A stretch of 12,536 bases of DNA from an uncultured Akkermansia sp. (GCA_904501955.1 CAJGCY010000071.1:1-12536); one strand, 5' to 3'. Counted from the stretch's first letter, positions 1-6,712 are shown. Notes: generated by a model from the letters alone, not told the origin. Numbers and translations are program-made.

Positions 1-491
1 CTGCTGGCTGCTCAGCGGGTGTTTCCGCAGGGGCTTCTGCATTCTCGGCCGGGGCTTCCGTGTTTGCAGCTGGCTGCTCAGCGTGAGTTTCCGCAGGGGC
101 TTCTGCATTCTCGGCGGGGGCTTCCGTGTTTGCAGCTGGTGCCTCAGCGGGGGGGGCCGCAGGGGCTTCTGCATTTTCGGCCGGTGCCTCCGTGCTTGCA
201 GCGGGCTGCTCAGCGGGAGTTTCCGCTGGGGCTTCTGCATTCTCGGCGGGTGCCTCCGTGTTTGCAGCGGGCTGCTCAGCGGGAGTTTCCGCAGGGGCTT
301 CTGCATTCTCGGAGGGGGCTTCCGTGTTTGCAGCGGGCTGCTCAGCGGGAGTTTCCGCAGGGGCTTCTGCATTTTCGGCCGGTGCCTCCGTGCCTGCAGC
401 GGGCTGCTCAGCGGGTGTTTCCGCAGGGGCTTCTGCATTTTCGGCCGGTGCCTCCGTGTTTGCAGCAGGTGCCTCAGCGGGTGTTTCCGCA
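1..491. repeat. 66-bp in-frame tandem repeat, about 7.4 copies
   Basis: The string CTTCTGC recurs at 34, 100, 166, 232, 298, 364 and 430, an exact 66-bp period equal to 22 codons. Copies differ mainly by single substitutions (for example AAC, GGC or AGC at one codon), and one copy (about 134-199) has a G8 run. The array continues past the left edge. The 66-bp length keeps the minus-strand frame whatever the copy number. Confidence 0.93.
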
Positions 492-625
492 TCGGCACCT
501 TGCGGAGTAGTAGTGATGAACCGGCATTCCACGCTTTGCGGGGAAATCTTCACCTTCGGGGTGTCATCCGCAGCGCTCAGAATGGTAGCACTGCAGAGCA
601 GGGGAATGTAGGCGTGGCGTATCAT
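1..625 (-). CDS. Secreted Pro/Ala/Glu repeat protein, 3' end cut by window edge
   Basis: The minus strand is open from an ATG at 625-623 to the left edge, giving 208 codons with no stop. The protein begins MIRHAYIPLLCSATILSA, a short basic n-region plus hydrophobic core typical of a Sec signal peptide, probably cleaved near LSA/ADD. About 27 residues of unique sequence (KVKISP, VECRF) follow. From about residue 46 to the edge there is a 22-residue tandem repeat of the form AEAPAETPAEQPAANTEAPAEN. Such acidic, proline-rich repeats usually form extended spacers in envelope proteins; this is inference, and no catalytic domain is visible. The ATG overlaps the upstream gene's stop in an ATGA, so the two are probably translationally coupled. 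Plus-strand frames across 19-661 are also open, but only because the repeat lacks stops; the signal peptide and operon context support the minus strand. Confidence 0.82.
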   Translation of the reverse strand, partial: MIRHAYIPLLCSATILSAADDTPKVKISPQSVECRFITTTPQGADAETPAEAPAANTEAPAENAEAPAETPAEQPAAGTEAPAENAEAPAETPAEQPAANTEAPSENAEAPAETPAEQPAANTEAPAENAEAPAETPAEQPAASTEAPAENAEAPAAPPAEAPAANTEAPAENAEAPAETHAEQPAANTEAPAENAEAPAETPAEQPA

Positions 626-1449
626 GATTTCTTTGCGTCACTTTTAGGCTTGGGCTTCTGAGACGGTAGCTCCACCGCCTCACTGAGCGTCACTTCGAAG
701 TGAAAGGGTACGGTAATTTCCTTCTTTTCCGAGCAGGTAGAGATTTGCAGCGACGGGCAGGGGCGCGCATCCGCTAAGATGATGGTGGTCAACTTAGTGG
801 CGCCGTCTTCGCTGCTCTTTGTGGTGTAGTCCACCTCCTGCGTATAATGCTCACTGCATTTACCCTCTGCATGGGGCTCTTGCTCCCAGCAGCGGGAGAT
901 TTGCATGATGCTGATTTGAGCCGGGTAACGCAGTGTCACCTCTGCATGGCGCAGGCGCTCTCCCTCGCGGTTGTTCTTAGTCGCATTTGCCGCTGCCGGG
1001 GTCAGGGTGAACTCCGTGTTGCCCAGCATTATTTTCCCGCCCTCCAGCAGGTTGATGCTCTGCGGTGCGTGCTGCACCAGGTCACGGGCGATGGTGAGGC
1101 GCATTTCGCCCTCCACCTTCACTTTGCTGCCGCTGGGGCGCTTCGGTATGGTGAACACGGCGTAGGCCTTATTGCTGCCGTTCTCTTCGCGGTGCAGGCG
1201 CGCCGTTGTCGCTTTGTGTTTTTTGCCGTTGGTGTCTGTGACCGTCAGTTTAGGCTCAAGGGTTTCCGTCTCGCACAGGCTCAAGCCCGGAGCGGGCGTA
1301 AGCTGCAGCCTTACCGCAAAGCCCGGCTTATTGGTGCTGTCGTGTGTGCGGAACTCGGAGCGACAGGATGCCAACTGCACTGCCACATCCGCTTCCTCTG
1401 CCTGCAGCACAGCGCCGATGAGTAACAGAACTGCTACGCCTGATTTCAT
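622..1449 (-). CDS. Exported protein of unknown function
   Basis: I do not recognise a family. From the chosen ATG (1449) the protein is 275 aa. It opens with MKSGVAVLLLIGAVLQA, a compact signal peptide probably cleaved after LQA, so the mature chain starts EEADVAVQ and is likely periplasmic or on the surface. The mature part is beta-rich in appearance, has about seven cysteines (LASCRSEF, LSLCETE, ISRCW, GKCSE, RPCP, STCSE) that could form disulfides, and ends in a lysine/proline tail (KPKPKSDAKKS). A GTG at 1476 would add nine residues; I prefer the ATG because the likely -10 box (1488-1483) places transcription start near 1476. The stop overlaps the next gene's ATG by 4 bp (ATGA), implying an operon of exported proteins. 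The early segment VQLASCRSEFR loosely resembles ISPQSVECRF in the repeat protein, so they may be distant paralogues (weak). Confidence 0.72.
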   Translation of the reverse strand: MKSGVAVLLLIGAVLQAEEADVAVQLASCRSEFRTHDSTNKPGFAVRLQLTPAPGLSLCETETLEPKLTVTDTNGKKHKATTARLHREENGSNKAYAVFTIPKRPSGSKVKVEGEMRLTIARDLVQHAPQSINLLEGGKIMLGNTEFTLTPAAANATKNNREGERLRHAEVTLRYPAQISIMQISRCWEQEPHAEGKCSEHYTQEVDYTTKSSEDGATKLTTIILADARPCPSLQISTCSEKKEITVPFHFEVTLSEAVELPSQKPKPKSDAKKS

Positions 1450-1482
1450 GATGAAAATACAATACCTTTTAGACACTTATAT

Positions 1483-1510
1483 ATCATAACTCACCGCATT
1501 GCAAGCAAAA
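1483..1510 (-). promoter_or_regulatory. Possible promoter of the exported-protein operon
   Basis: On the minus strand TATGAT (1488-1483) matches five of six bases of the sigma70 -10 consensus. The -35 region is poor (TTTTGC at 1510-1505, spacer 16). Transcription start would fall near 1476, about 27 nt before the ATG at 1449. Confidence 0.3.
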
Positions 1511-1547
1511 AAATGCCGCCCGCCCGCACTGCTGGCGGATTCCGCGC

Positions 1548-1576
1548 TTGATTTACCCCCTTGCGCGTATTATAAT
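1548..1576 (+). promoter_or_regulatory. hisC promoter (TTGATT-17-TATAAT)
   Basis: TTGATT at 1548-1553 and a perfect TATAAT at 1571-1576 are separated by exactly 17 bp, a near-consensus sigma70 promoter. Expected transcription start is 1583-1587, so the hisC ATG at 1587 lies 0-6 nt from the transcript 5' end. This excludes the in-frame TTG at 1548, which is the -35 box itself. Confidence 0.75.
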
Positions 1577-1586
1577 TGCCGCCGTT

Positions 1587-2690
1587 ATGAACCGCTGCAT
1601 CACTCATTATGCCAACCCGTATGTGCTGGATTTAGTGGCCTACCAGCCCGGTAAACCCATCGAAGAAACAGCCCGCGAGCTGGGGCTGGACCCCGCCGCC
1701 ATCGTCAAACTGGCATCTAATGAGAACTCCCTCGGCCCCTCCCCAAAAGCCGTGCAAGCCATGCAGCAAGCCGCCGCCGGTGTGCATATTTACCCGGATG
1801 GCGCCTCATTCACCCTGCGCAGCAAGCTGGCCGCCATGCACGGCGTCACCTTCGAGCAAACCGCCGTCGGCAGCGGCAGCAGTGAGCTCATTGAGCTGCT
1901 GTGCCACGCCTGCCTGCACGAGGGCATTGAGCTCATCGCCGCCAAGCACGGCTTCTCCATGTACCCCATCATGTGCAAGCTCTTTGGCGCCCGCTATGTG
2001 GAGGTGGACAACAAGCCGGACTGGAGCCACGACCTCGCTGCCATGCTGCGCGCCATCACCCCGCAAACGCGCCTCCTCTTCGTCACCAACCCCACCAACC
2101 CCCTCGGCACCATGGTGTTCCAGGAAGAGCTGGATGCCTTCATGGCCCAAGTGCCGGAGCACGTCATCGTCGTGTTTGATGAGGCCTACATCGACTTCGC
2201 GGAGCAAAAGCCGGACACCCTCAAGTACATCCACCAGGGCAAAAACGTCGCCATCCTCCGCACCTTCTCCAAGGCATACGGCCTTGCCGGTCTGCGCGCC
2301 GGTTACGCCATCACCACCCCCGCCATTGCGGACCTGCTGAACAAAGCCCGCACTCCCTTCAACATGAACCTCATGGCGCAGGTTGCCACCGTTGCCGCCT
2401 TGGATGACGAGCAGCACCTCGCAGCCTCCGTGCGCATGGTGCGCGAGGGCAAGCAGCAGTACTACGCCGCGTTCGACTCCTGGGGCATCCCCTACATCCC
2501 CAGCCATGGCAACTTCATCTTGGTGAAGACCGGGCAGGGGCGCAAGGTGTTCAACGCCTGCCTGCAGCAGGGCGTCATCCTCCGCCACATGGACGGCTAC
2601 GGCCTCCCGGACTACATCCGCATCACCGTCGGCACCGCTGCGGAGAACGCGCGCTGCCTGGAGGTGCTGCAGCAGGTGCTCGGCAAGTAA
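1587..2690 (+). CDS. hisC: Histidinol-phosphate aminotransferase
   Basis: This is a PLP-dependent fold-type I aminotransferase that transfers an amino group from glutamate to imidazole-acetol phosphate, giving L-histidinol phosphate in cytosolic histidine synthesis. The protein is 367 aa from the chosen ATG, normal for HisC. Visible landmarks are SNENSLGPS near the N-terminus (substrate/PLP lid), GSGSSELI (phosphate cup), NPTNPLGT with Asn168, FDEAYIDF with Asp198 and Tyr201 (pyridine N and ring contacts), TFSKAYGLAGLRAGY with the Schiff-base Lys229 and Arg237, and RITVGT near the C-terminus (carboxylate-binding Arg). The start follows from the promoter; there is no Shine-Dalgarno, and the mRNA is predicted leaderless or nearly so. 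No other his genes are in view. Related family members can act on aromatic substrates, but HisC is the best call. Confidence 0.93.
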   Translation: MNRCITHYANPYVLDLVAYQPGKPIEETARELGLDPAAIVKLASNENSLGPSPKAVQAMQQAAAGVHIYPDGASFTLRSKLAAMHGVTFEQTAVGSGSSELIELLCHACLHEGIELIAAKHGFSMYPIMCKLFGARYVEVDNKPDWSHDLAAMLRAITPQTRLLFVTNPTNPLGTMVFQEELDAFMAQVPEHVIVVFDEAYIDFAEQKPDTLKYIHQGKNVAILRTFSKAYGLAGLRAGYAITTPAIADLLNKARTPFNMNLMAQVATVAALDDEQHLAASVRMVREGKQQYYAAFDSWGIPYIPSHGNFILVKTGQGRKVFNACLQQGVILRHMDGYGLPDYIRITVGTAAENARCLEVLQQVLGK

Positions 2691-2713
2691 TCACTCCCCA
2701 ACCCGCACTGAGC

Positions 2714-3424
2714 ATGAGCGAGTTTGCCGGTAAAGTCGTGGTCATCACAGGTGGGGCGCAAGGCATTGGCAGCTGCATGGCTCGCATGTTCGCCCAGGCG
2801 GGTGCGCATGTGTGCATTTTTGACCTGCAGCCCAACCCCTACTTCGTGGGTGATCTCTCCAATGAGGCGGACCTGCAAGCCTTCGCTGCCAAAGTGCTGG
2901 CGGAGCACGGCCGGGTGGATTTCCTCATCAACAACGCCGCGCCCCTCTTCAAAGGCCTGCCGGATTGCACCTGGCAAGAGTTCAACTACGCGCTGCAAGT
3001 CGGTGTAGCCGCGCCGTACATGCTCACCCGCCTCTTCATGCAGCATTTTGCCCCCGGCGCCGCCATTGTGAACATCTCCTCCTCGCGCGACCGCATGAGC
3101 ATGCCCGCTACAGAGGCTTACACCGCGGCAAAAGGCGGCATCGCCGCCCTCACGCACGCCTTGGCTGTCTCCCTCGCTGGGCGTGTACGCGTAAACAGCA
3201 TCTCACCGGGCTGGATTGAGACCCGCGGCGCCACCTACTCCGGGGCGGATGTCCTCCAGCACCCCGCCGCCCGCGTCGGCACCCCGGAGGACATCGCGGA
3301 AATGGCACTCTTCCTCTGCTCCGCCAAAGCCGGCTTCATCACCGGCGAAAACATCTGCATAGATGGCGGCATGACCCGCCAAATGATTTACCACGGCGAC
3401 CACGGCTGGAGCTACAAGGTCTGA
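2714..3424 (+). CDS. Short-chain dehydrogenase/reductase (SDR)
   Basis: This is a classical-type SDR of 236 aa, a Rossmann oxidoreductase. Visible are the cofactor glycine motif TGGAQGIG (residues 12-19), Asp37 at the end of the second strand (FDLQ), which usually means NAD(H) preference, the NNA motif (73-75), Ser122-124 in NISSS, the catalytic Tyr136 and Lys140 (YTAAK), and the PGW and DGGM segments after the active site. The helix-4 position that carries the catalytic Asn in most classical SDRs reads VGVAAP instead of VNLxAP, so that residue appears to be Gly. The gene starts 23 bp after hisC with no obvious ribosome binding site and no promoter between, so it is probably cotranscribed. 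The substrate cannot be told from sequence; nothing ties it to histidine synthesis apart from position. Confidence 0.88.
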   Translation: MSEFAGKVVVITGGAQGIGSCMARMFAQAGAHVCIFDLQPNPYFVGDLSNEADLQAFAAKVLAEHGRVDFLINNAAPLFKGLPDCTWQEFNYALQVGVAAPYMLTRLFMQHFAPGAAIVNISSSRDRMSMPATEAYTAAKGGIAALTHALAVSLAGRVRVNSISPGWIETRGATYSGADVLQHPAARVGTPEDIAEMALFLCSAKAGFITGENICIDGGMTRQMIYHGDHGWSYKV

Positions 3425-3444
3425 TCAATCGGAATTTGAAAAAT

Positions 3445-3633
3445 CAATGGCAGGAGGTCATTGCTGAAATGCTCGCAACGGCAAAGCCGTCGGGAATTTT
3501 GCTCCACGCGGAACGCGTGATTTCCCAGGGAGGGCGTAGCAAGCGCAGACGCGAAGCCCCCACCATCTCGCGCAGCGAGATGATTTCACCGCGCCATTAG
3601 GCGCGATTTCACCACCCGGTGGGTGATTTCACC
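3445..3633. repeat. Hairpin array with constant ATTTCACC spacer
   Basis: Successive small inverted repeats lie between the convergent SDR and cutC genes: CAATG/CATTG (3445-3463), ACGGC/GCCGT (3478-3490), CACGCG/CGCGTG (3505-3519), a bulged GGGCGT/ACGCGAAGCCC structure (about 3532-3558), CATCTCGC/GCGAGATG (3564-3582), CGCGCC/GGCGCG (3590-3605) and CACCC/GGGTG (3613-3625). Stems differ in sequence, but four are followed directly by ATTTC: ATTTCCC at 3520, and ATTTCACC at 3583, 3606 and 3626. The last spacer contains the cutC stop codon. The array could act as a bidirectional terminator or transcript-end stabiliser, or be a repetitive element; the function is not visible. Confidence 0.8.
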
Positions 3634-4393
3634 TCCCCACCAGCTGCGCCACCACCTCGCGGGCGGAGTGGCGGATGATACCCTCGCGCTGTGGGTACGC
3701 CGCAAAAGACACCGCATGCCCGCGGTACGCGCAGTCCTGCGCATCCACAGCCGCGGTAGAGTGGAACTCCGTCGCTCCGCTCACTTGCTCAATGCGGGCA
3801 ATGTTGTTCGGCTTCACCCCCGCGCCGGGCATGATGATGATGCGCCCTGCGGCGCGCTCCACCAGCTGCGCAATGAACTCCGCCCCCGCCTCTGCCGTCG
3901 ACTCCTGGCCGGAGGTAAGCAACCTATCGCACCCCAGCTCAATAATCTGCTCCAGCGCCTCCAGCGGCTTATTACAAATATCGAACGCACGGTGAAAGGT
4001 GATGGACATCCCGTCCGCAGCCGTCACCATACGGCGGCAAGCCTCCATATCCAAATCCCCCTCCGGCGTCAGCGCGCCGATGACCACGCCATGCACCCCC
4101 GCTGCGCGGCAGTATTCAATATCGCGGCACATCGTTTCCACCTCCGCCGCCGAGTAGCAAAAACCGCCATCCCTCGCGCGTATCAGCACATTCACATCTA
4201 CCCCAAGCTCCGCCTCCACCACGCTCTGAATCATCCCGTGGCTCGGGGTCACGCCCCCACAGGTAATCGCCGTGCACAGCTCCACGCGCACAGCACCACC
4301 GGCTGCCGCCTCACGCACCTCATCCAGCGAGGTGCAGCATACTTCTATCTTTCTCATATCTGCTGAAAATGTTCCTTGTATTTTCCTCTCCAT
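3629..4393 (-). CDS. cutC: CutC family protein
   Basis: This TIM-barrel protein of the CutC family was named for copper homeostasis, though its biochemical role is unsettled; it is expected in the cytosol. Family landmarks are all present: IEVCCTS at the first strand, GAVRVELC, GGVTPSHG, VNVLIRARDGGF, GVVIGALTPEG, ITFHRAFD, LLTSGQ and IIMPGAGV. The ATG at 4393 gives 254 aa and has GGGAG about seven bases upstream. The ATG at 4357 gives 242 aa and coincides with where family homology begins (MRKIEVC), so it remains a real alternative. The C-terminus abuts the hairpin array. The 16-bp direct repeat lies just upstream at 4410-4425, so insertion of the darTG cassette has probably replaced the native cutC upstream region. 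No promoter is evident between darT and cutC, so cutC may now depend on readthrough from darT. Confidence 0.88.
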   Translation of the reverse strand: MERKIQGTFSADMRKIEVCCTSLDEVREAAAGGAVRVELCTAITCGGVTPSHGMIQSVVEAELGVDVNVLIRARDGGFCYSAAEVETMCRDIEYCRAAGVHGVVIGALTPEGDLDMEACRRMVTAADGMSITFHRAFDICNKPLEALEQIIELGCDRLLTSGQESTAEAGAEFIAQLVERAAGRIIIMPGAGVKPNNIARIEQVSGATEFHSTAAVDAQDCAYRGHAVSFAAYPQREGIIRHSAREVVAQLVGR

Positions 4394-4409
4394 CGGGCTC
4401 TCCCGCTTA

Positions 4410-4425
4410 GCCTTCAAGCCCAATC
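4410..4425. repeat. 16-bp direct repeat, copy 1 (left boundary of darTG cassette)
   Basis: GCCTTCAAGCCCAATC is identical at 6503-6518 in the same orientation. Sequence to the left (cutC) is GC-rich, and sequence to the right turns AT-rich at once. It may be a target-site duplication, attachment core or recombination scar. Confidence 0.75.
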
Positions 4426-4483
4426 TTTACCTTTGAGTTGCTGATAATTCTCCGTTCATCTTTTTCTATCGATAGCACACTAC

Positions 4484-5521
4484 TTATTCCAGTAGTTCTG
4501 AATGCATAAGGGAGCGAATGACATAGCACATTAATTTCTTTTCGAAAAATATTCTTATTCCCAGTTTTTTTGCACCCGGTACAACAGGTAGTGACCTTAT
4601 ATGCAGTTCCTTAGCGTTTTGTATATCCACGTTCATCGTGGCTCGTGCTCTTTTTAAAACGGACTCGTCATCGCCTATCCATTCCATGTAGACACTTGCT
4701 TCAATAGGACTCAATTCAGTCAAGCATCGCTTAATTTTCTCTCGTCTGTTATACAGATAACTCTCATACGAGTCTGACAGTGTTACATATATGGAGTCTC
4801 CATTGTATTCACAATTGTTGATGTATACTCCGTTGTCGTAGAAAACATCTTTTTTGTGTACTCTGATAAGGTATTTGTATCGTTCAAGCGTATCACCATT
4901 AAGCGAATTGAGTAATGTTACTTGCTCGATGTTGTTTCTGCAAAGTATGTAGCTTAGGTAAGGATCGATATCTATATGATTTGGTATCAATATTTCCGCA
5001 TGACGATAATTTTTCGTTTTGGAAAAATTATCATATATATTATCGTATATGTATTCAAAATTCAAACGAGAAAACGCTTCCTCTCCTCGAAGCGTTTTTG
5101 CACCGTGACCGGCCTGCGAAAATTCGGAAAACTCTACTTCAGGATGCGACATCAATTTTTCCAAATCAAACAAGAAAAACACCGGGACAGGAACATTGGC
5201 ATTCGGATCTCCATGAAAACGCAGCAAAGGATGCTTATACCCTTCGTTATAATATTGAGTCGGTGTTTTCGGTCGAAAATAGAACCGGACATTTGATATC
5301 ACTTCTCTATCGGTAATATCTATAACCTGTCTACTTGCGTTATCATTTAGCATGATATTGTGGTTAAGCGCTTGACTGCGACTGTACAAGCGTCCACTAT
5401 TCAAGATGCTTGCAGCATTACTTACATCCGTAAAATGAAAAGCATACTTACGCCACCATGATGTAGGTGTATGGTAATTAAGATTTCTCTGTATGATATC
5501 TCCGTAGTTCATCCTTATCAT
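4484..5521 (-). CDS. darT: DarT-like DNA ADP-ribosyltransferase toxin
   Basis: DarT toxins use NAD+ to ADP-ribosylate thymidine in single-stranded DNA and so block replication. This 345-aa protein carries family landmarks in order: AFHFTDVSNAASIL (residues 27-40, NAD-binding His-x-Thr region), VRFYFRPKTPTQY (78-90, matching the FYF-x-P-R-x-P element), and RHAEILIP (173-180), where Glu176 is the candidate catalytic glutamate. Typical DarT proteins are close to 200 aa; the extra 130 or so C-terminal residues (about 215-345) match nothing I know. The ATG at 5521 overlaps the antitoxin stop (ATGA); an ATG three codons in (5512) is an alternative. The gene is very AT-rich (25% GC at 4981-5040, counted by hand, against 63% in a hisC sample), which suggests horizontal transfer. 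Membership in the DarT/DUF4433 family is likely; activity is untested. Confidence 0.78.
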   Translation of the reverse strand: MIRMNYGDIIQRNLNYHTPTSWWRKYAFHFTDVSNAASILNSGRLYSRSQALNHNIMLNDNASRQVIDITDREVISNVRFYFRPKTPTQYYNEGYKHPLLRFHGDPNANVPVPVFFLFDLEKLMSHPEVEFSEFSQAGHGAKTLRGEEAFSRLNFEYIYDNIYDNFSKTKNYRHAEILIPNHIDIDPYLSYILCRNNIEQVTLLNSLNGDTLERYKYLIRVHKKDVFYDNGVYINNCEYNGDSIYVTLSDSYESYLYNRREKIKRCLTELSPIEASVYMEWIGDDESVLKRARATMNVDIQNAKELHIRSLPVVPGAKKLGIRIFFEKKLMCYVIRSLMHSELLE

Positions 5522-6393
5522 TTAATATGGTAGACAGACATACGTCCCACTCCAGCATTAAGCTGGTATCCATCAGTCATTTGCTGAATGTCAGCATTAT
5601 AGAGCTTTATTTTAGATAAATATCCTGCCGAATACAGTAGCGCATATAGCAAAGATTCCTCTTCCGTTGCTTTTTCTAACGATGTAACGGATGATGAACG
5701 CAGATTATCCCATACACGGTATAATTCATCCTCAGGAATAGCTTTTTCTTCTGCTTGATCTTCCCGGGTGAATAAGAGCGTATCATCCATGTATTTCATG
5801 GTAATAGGCTTTTTATTCCAATCAAACTCGTATGGCAGTATTGCACTGCTGTGTCTCAAATCATCTTTCACACCGTTAAAAGATATATCCTTGGCATTGC
5901 GCTTTAACCACGCAATGGTTTTTTGCGGAGTCTTATGTTCAGGCTCTTCGTCAGGATGCTTACCCAGATATATGTAGATAGAAATTGGTAACTTTTTCAG
6001 ATATTTCTCCATGAGCGGCTTCACTTCGCTCCAGTTTAACTCTCCGTTCCCGCACCCTAAACGAGGAAATGCTATAGACGTTATACCCTTTGAGGCATAG
6101 GTCTGCACAAACTTCTGAAGTCCTGCCTCTATATATTCTAATTTCGAAGGTTGTCGCCAATTCTCTTTCGTCGGAAATAAAAGTACCCAATAATCAGCCT
6201 CATAGAATAACATAAGCTTACCGGTCCGCAGCAATCCCTGCTCGCAAACACTCTTGTAGCGCGCGAACATTTCAGGATATCTCTTCTTAAAAGAAAGAGC
6301 AATCCCTTTTCCCATGACGCCCACGGTATTTACTGTGTTTACAATAACCTGTGCAGGGCTTTCGAATATATCTCCTTCAATATACTCTATCAT
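5518..6393 (-). CDS. darG: DarG-like macrodomain antitoxin (DNA ADP-ribosyl glycohydrolase)
   Basis: DarG removes ADP-ribose from DNA thymidine and also neutralises DarT. The 291-aa protein begins directly with a macrodomain (about 1-155). VNTVNTVGVMGKGIAL (18-33) is the ADP-ribose-binding loop in its DarG-specific form. FPTKENWR (73-80) contains Lys76, placed like the catalytic Lys of Thermus DarG. AFPRLGCGNGELNW (108-121) is the second phosphate loop. Residues 155-291 form a separate C-terminal domain, as in the longer DarG proteins, perhaps for binding DarT. The gene precedes darT with a 4-bp overlap, the reverse of the T-then-G order in the best-known pairs. Composition is AT-rich like darT. 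A possible promoter lies about 40 bp upstream. An unrelated macrodomain hydrolase is less likely given the partner gene. Confidence 0.85.
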   Translation of the reverse strand: MIEYIEGDIFESPAQVIVNTVNTVGVMGKGIALSFKKRYPEMFARYKSVCEQGLLRTGKLMLFYEADYWVLLFPTKENWRQPSKLEYIEAGLQKFVQTYASKGITSIAFPRLGCGNGELNWSEVKPLMEKYLKKLPISIYIYLGKHPDEEPEHKTPQKTIAWLKRNAKDISFNGVKDDLRHSSAILPYEFDWNKKPITMKYMDDTLLFTREDQAEEKAIPEDELYRVWDNLRSSSVTSLEKATEEESLLYALLYSAGYLSKIKLYNADIQQMTDGYQLNAGVGRMSVYHIK

Positions 6394-6435
6394 ATCCGGT
6401 CATTTATAGGCTGTTTCAACTGCGATGCTTGCCTG

Positions 6436-6463
6436 ATTCTAGCAGATTACTACCAAATGTACA
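6436..6463 (-). promoter_or_regulatory. Possible darGT promoter
   Basis: On the minus strand TGTACA (6463-6458) and TAGAAT (6441-6436) are 16 bp apart, with four and five consensus matches. Predicted start near 6429 leaves a leader of about 36 nt before darG. The region is AT-rich, so chance matches are easy. Confidence 0.3.
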
Positions 6464-6502
6464 GCTTTATATCTAACTTTTTAGTTGTTCCCAGCCTTCA
6501 TT

Positions 6503-6518
6503 GCCTTCAAGCCCAATC
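6503..6518. repeat. 16-bp direct repeat, copy 2 (right boundary of darTG cassette)
   Basis: Perfect copy of 4410-4425, same orientation. To its left is the AT-rich darTG side; to its right CCAAGGCACAATAAAAGCGG begins a GC-richer stretch. The flanking bases differ, so the match is exactly 16 bp. Confidence 0.75.
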
Positions 6519-6685
6519 CCAAGGCACAATAAAAGCGGGGCGTCACGATTTTAACTGACTCTTGGCCGAACCCTCCCCGCACCCACATTCTGGCACGCCC
6601 GCCCACCTAAGTCAAGCAAAATCAATTCCCGCACATGCTCATCGGCACCTATTCTCGGAAAATTGTTGAAAAATCCATTTTTTTA

Positions 6686-6712
6686 TTGCCATGCGCAACA
6701 TTCCCGTATAGT
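6686..6712 (+). promoter_or_regulatory. Possible promoter of the 6721 gene
   Basis: TTGCCA (6686-6691) and TATAGT (6707-6712) are 15 bp apart, shorter than ideal; an overlapping TATACT sits at 6712-6717. Either box puts transcription start at or next to the ATG at 6721, again a leaderless arrangement. Confidence 0.35.

Noticed and set aside
19..661. Three overlapping plus-strand open frames across the 66-bp repeat
   Set aside because: They are open only because the repeat contains no stops in those frames. The minus-strand frame has a signal peptide, a start overlapping the upstream stop, and Pro/Ala/Glu composition usual for such linkers.
1515..1545. Minus-strand intrinsic terminator (CCGCC/GGCGG followed by T7)
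   Set aside because: The 5-bp stem has a long loop, and the element lies upstream of the minus-strand operon with no gene ending there to terminate; more likely GC-rich chance pairing.
1806..2588. Long minus-strand open frame inside hisC
   Set aside because: It is antisense to a clear HisC with all motifs; long antisense frames are expected in GC-rich coding DNA.
3445..3633. CRISPR array
   Set aside because: The repeated part is only about 8 bp, the intervening parts are self-complementary hairpins rather than unique spacers, and no cas genes are present.
4466..4475. 10-bp palindrome CTATCGATAG just after darT
   Set aside because: Too short to form a stable hairpin, not followed by T in the darT direction, and no second copy noticed.
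6534..6592. GCGGGG/CCCCGC inverted repeat in the darG-6721 gap
   Set aside because: The arms are only 6 bp with a loop of about 40 bp; weak as a terminator or operator.
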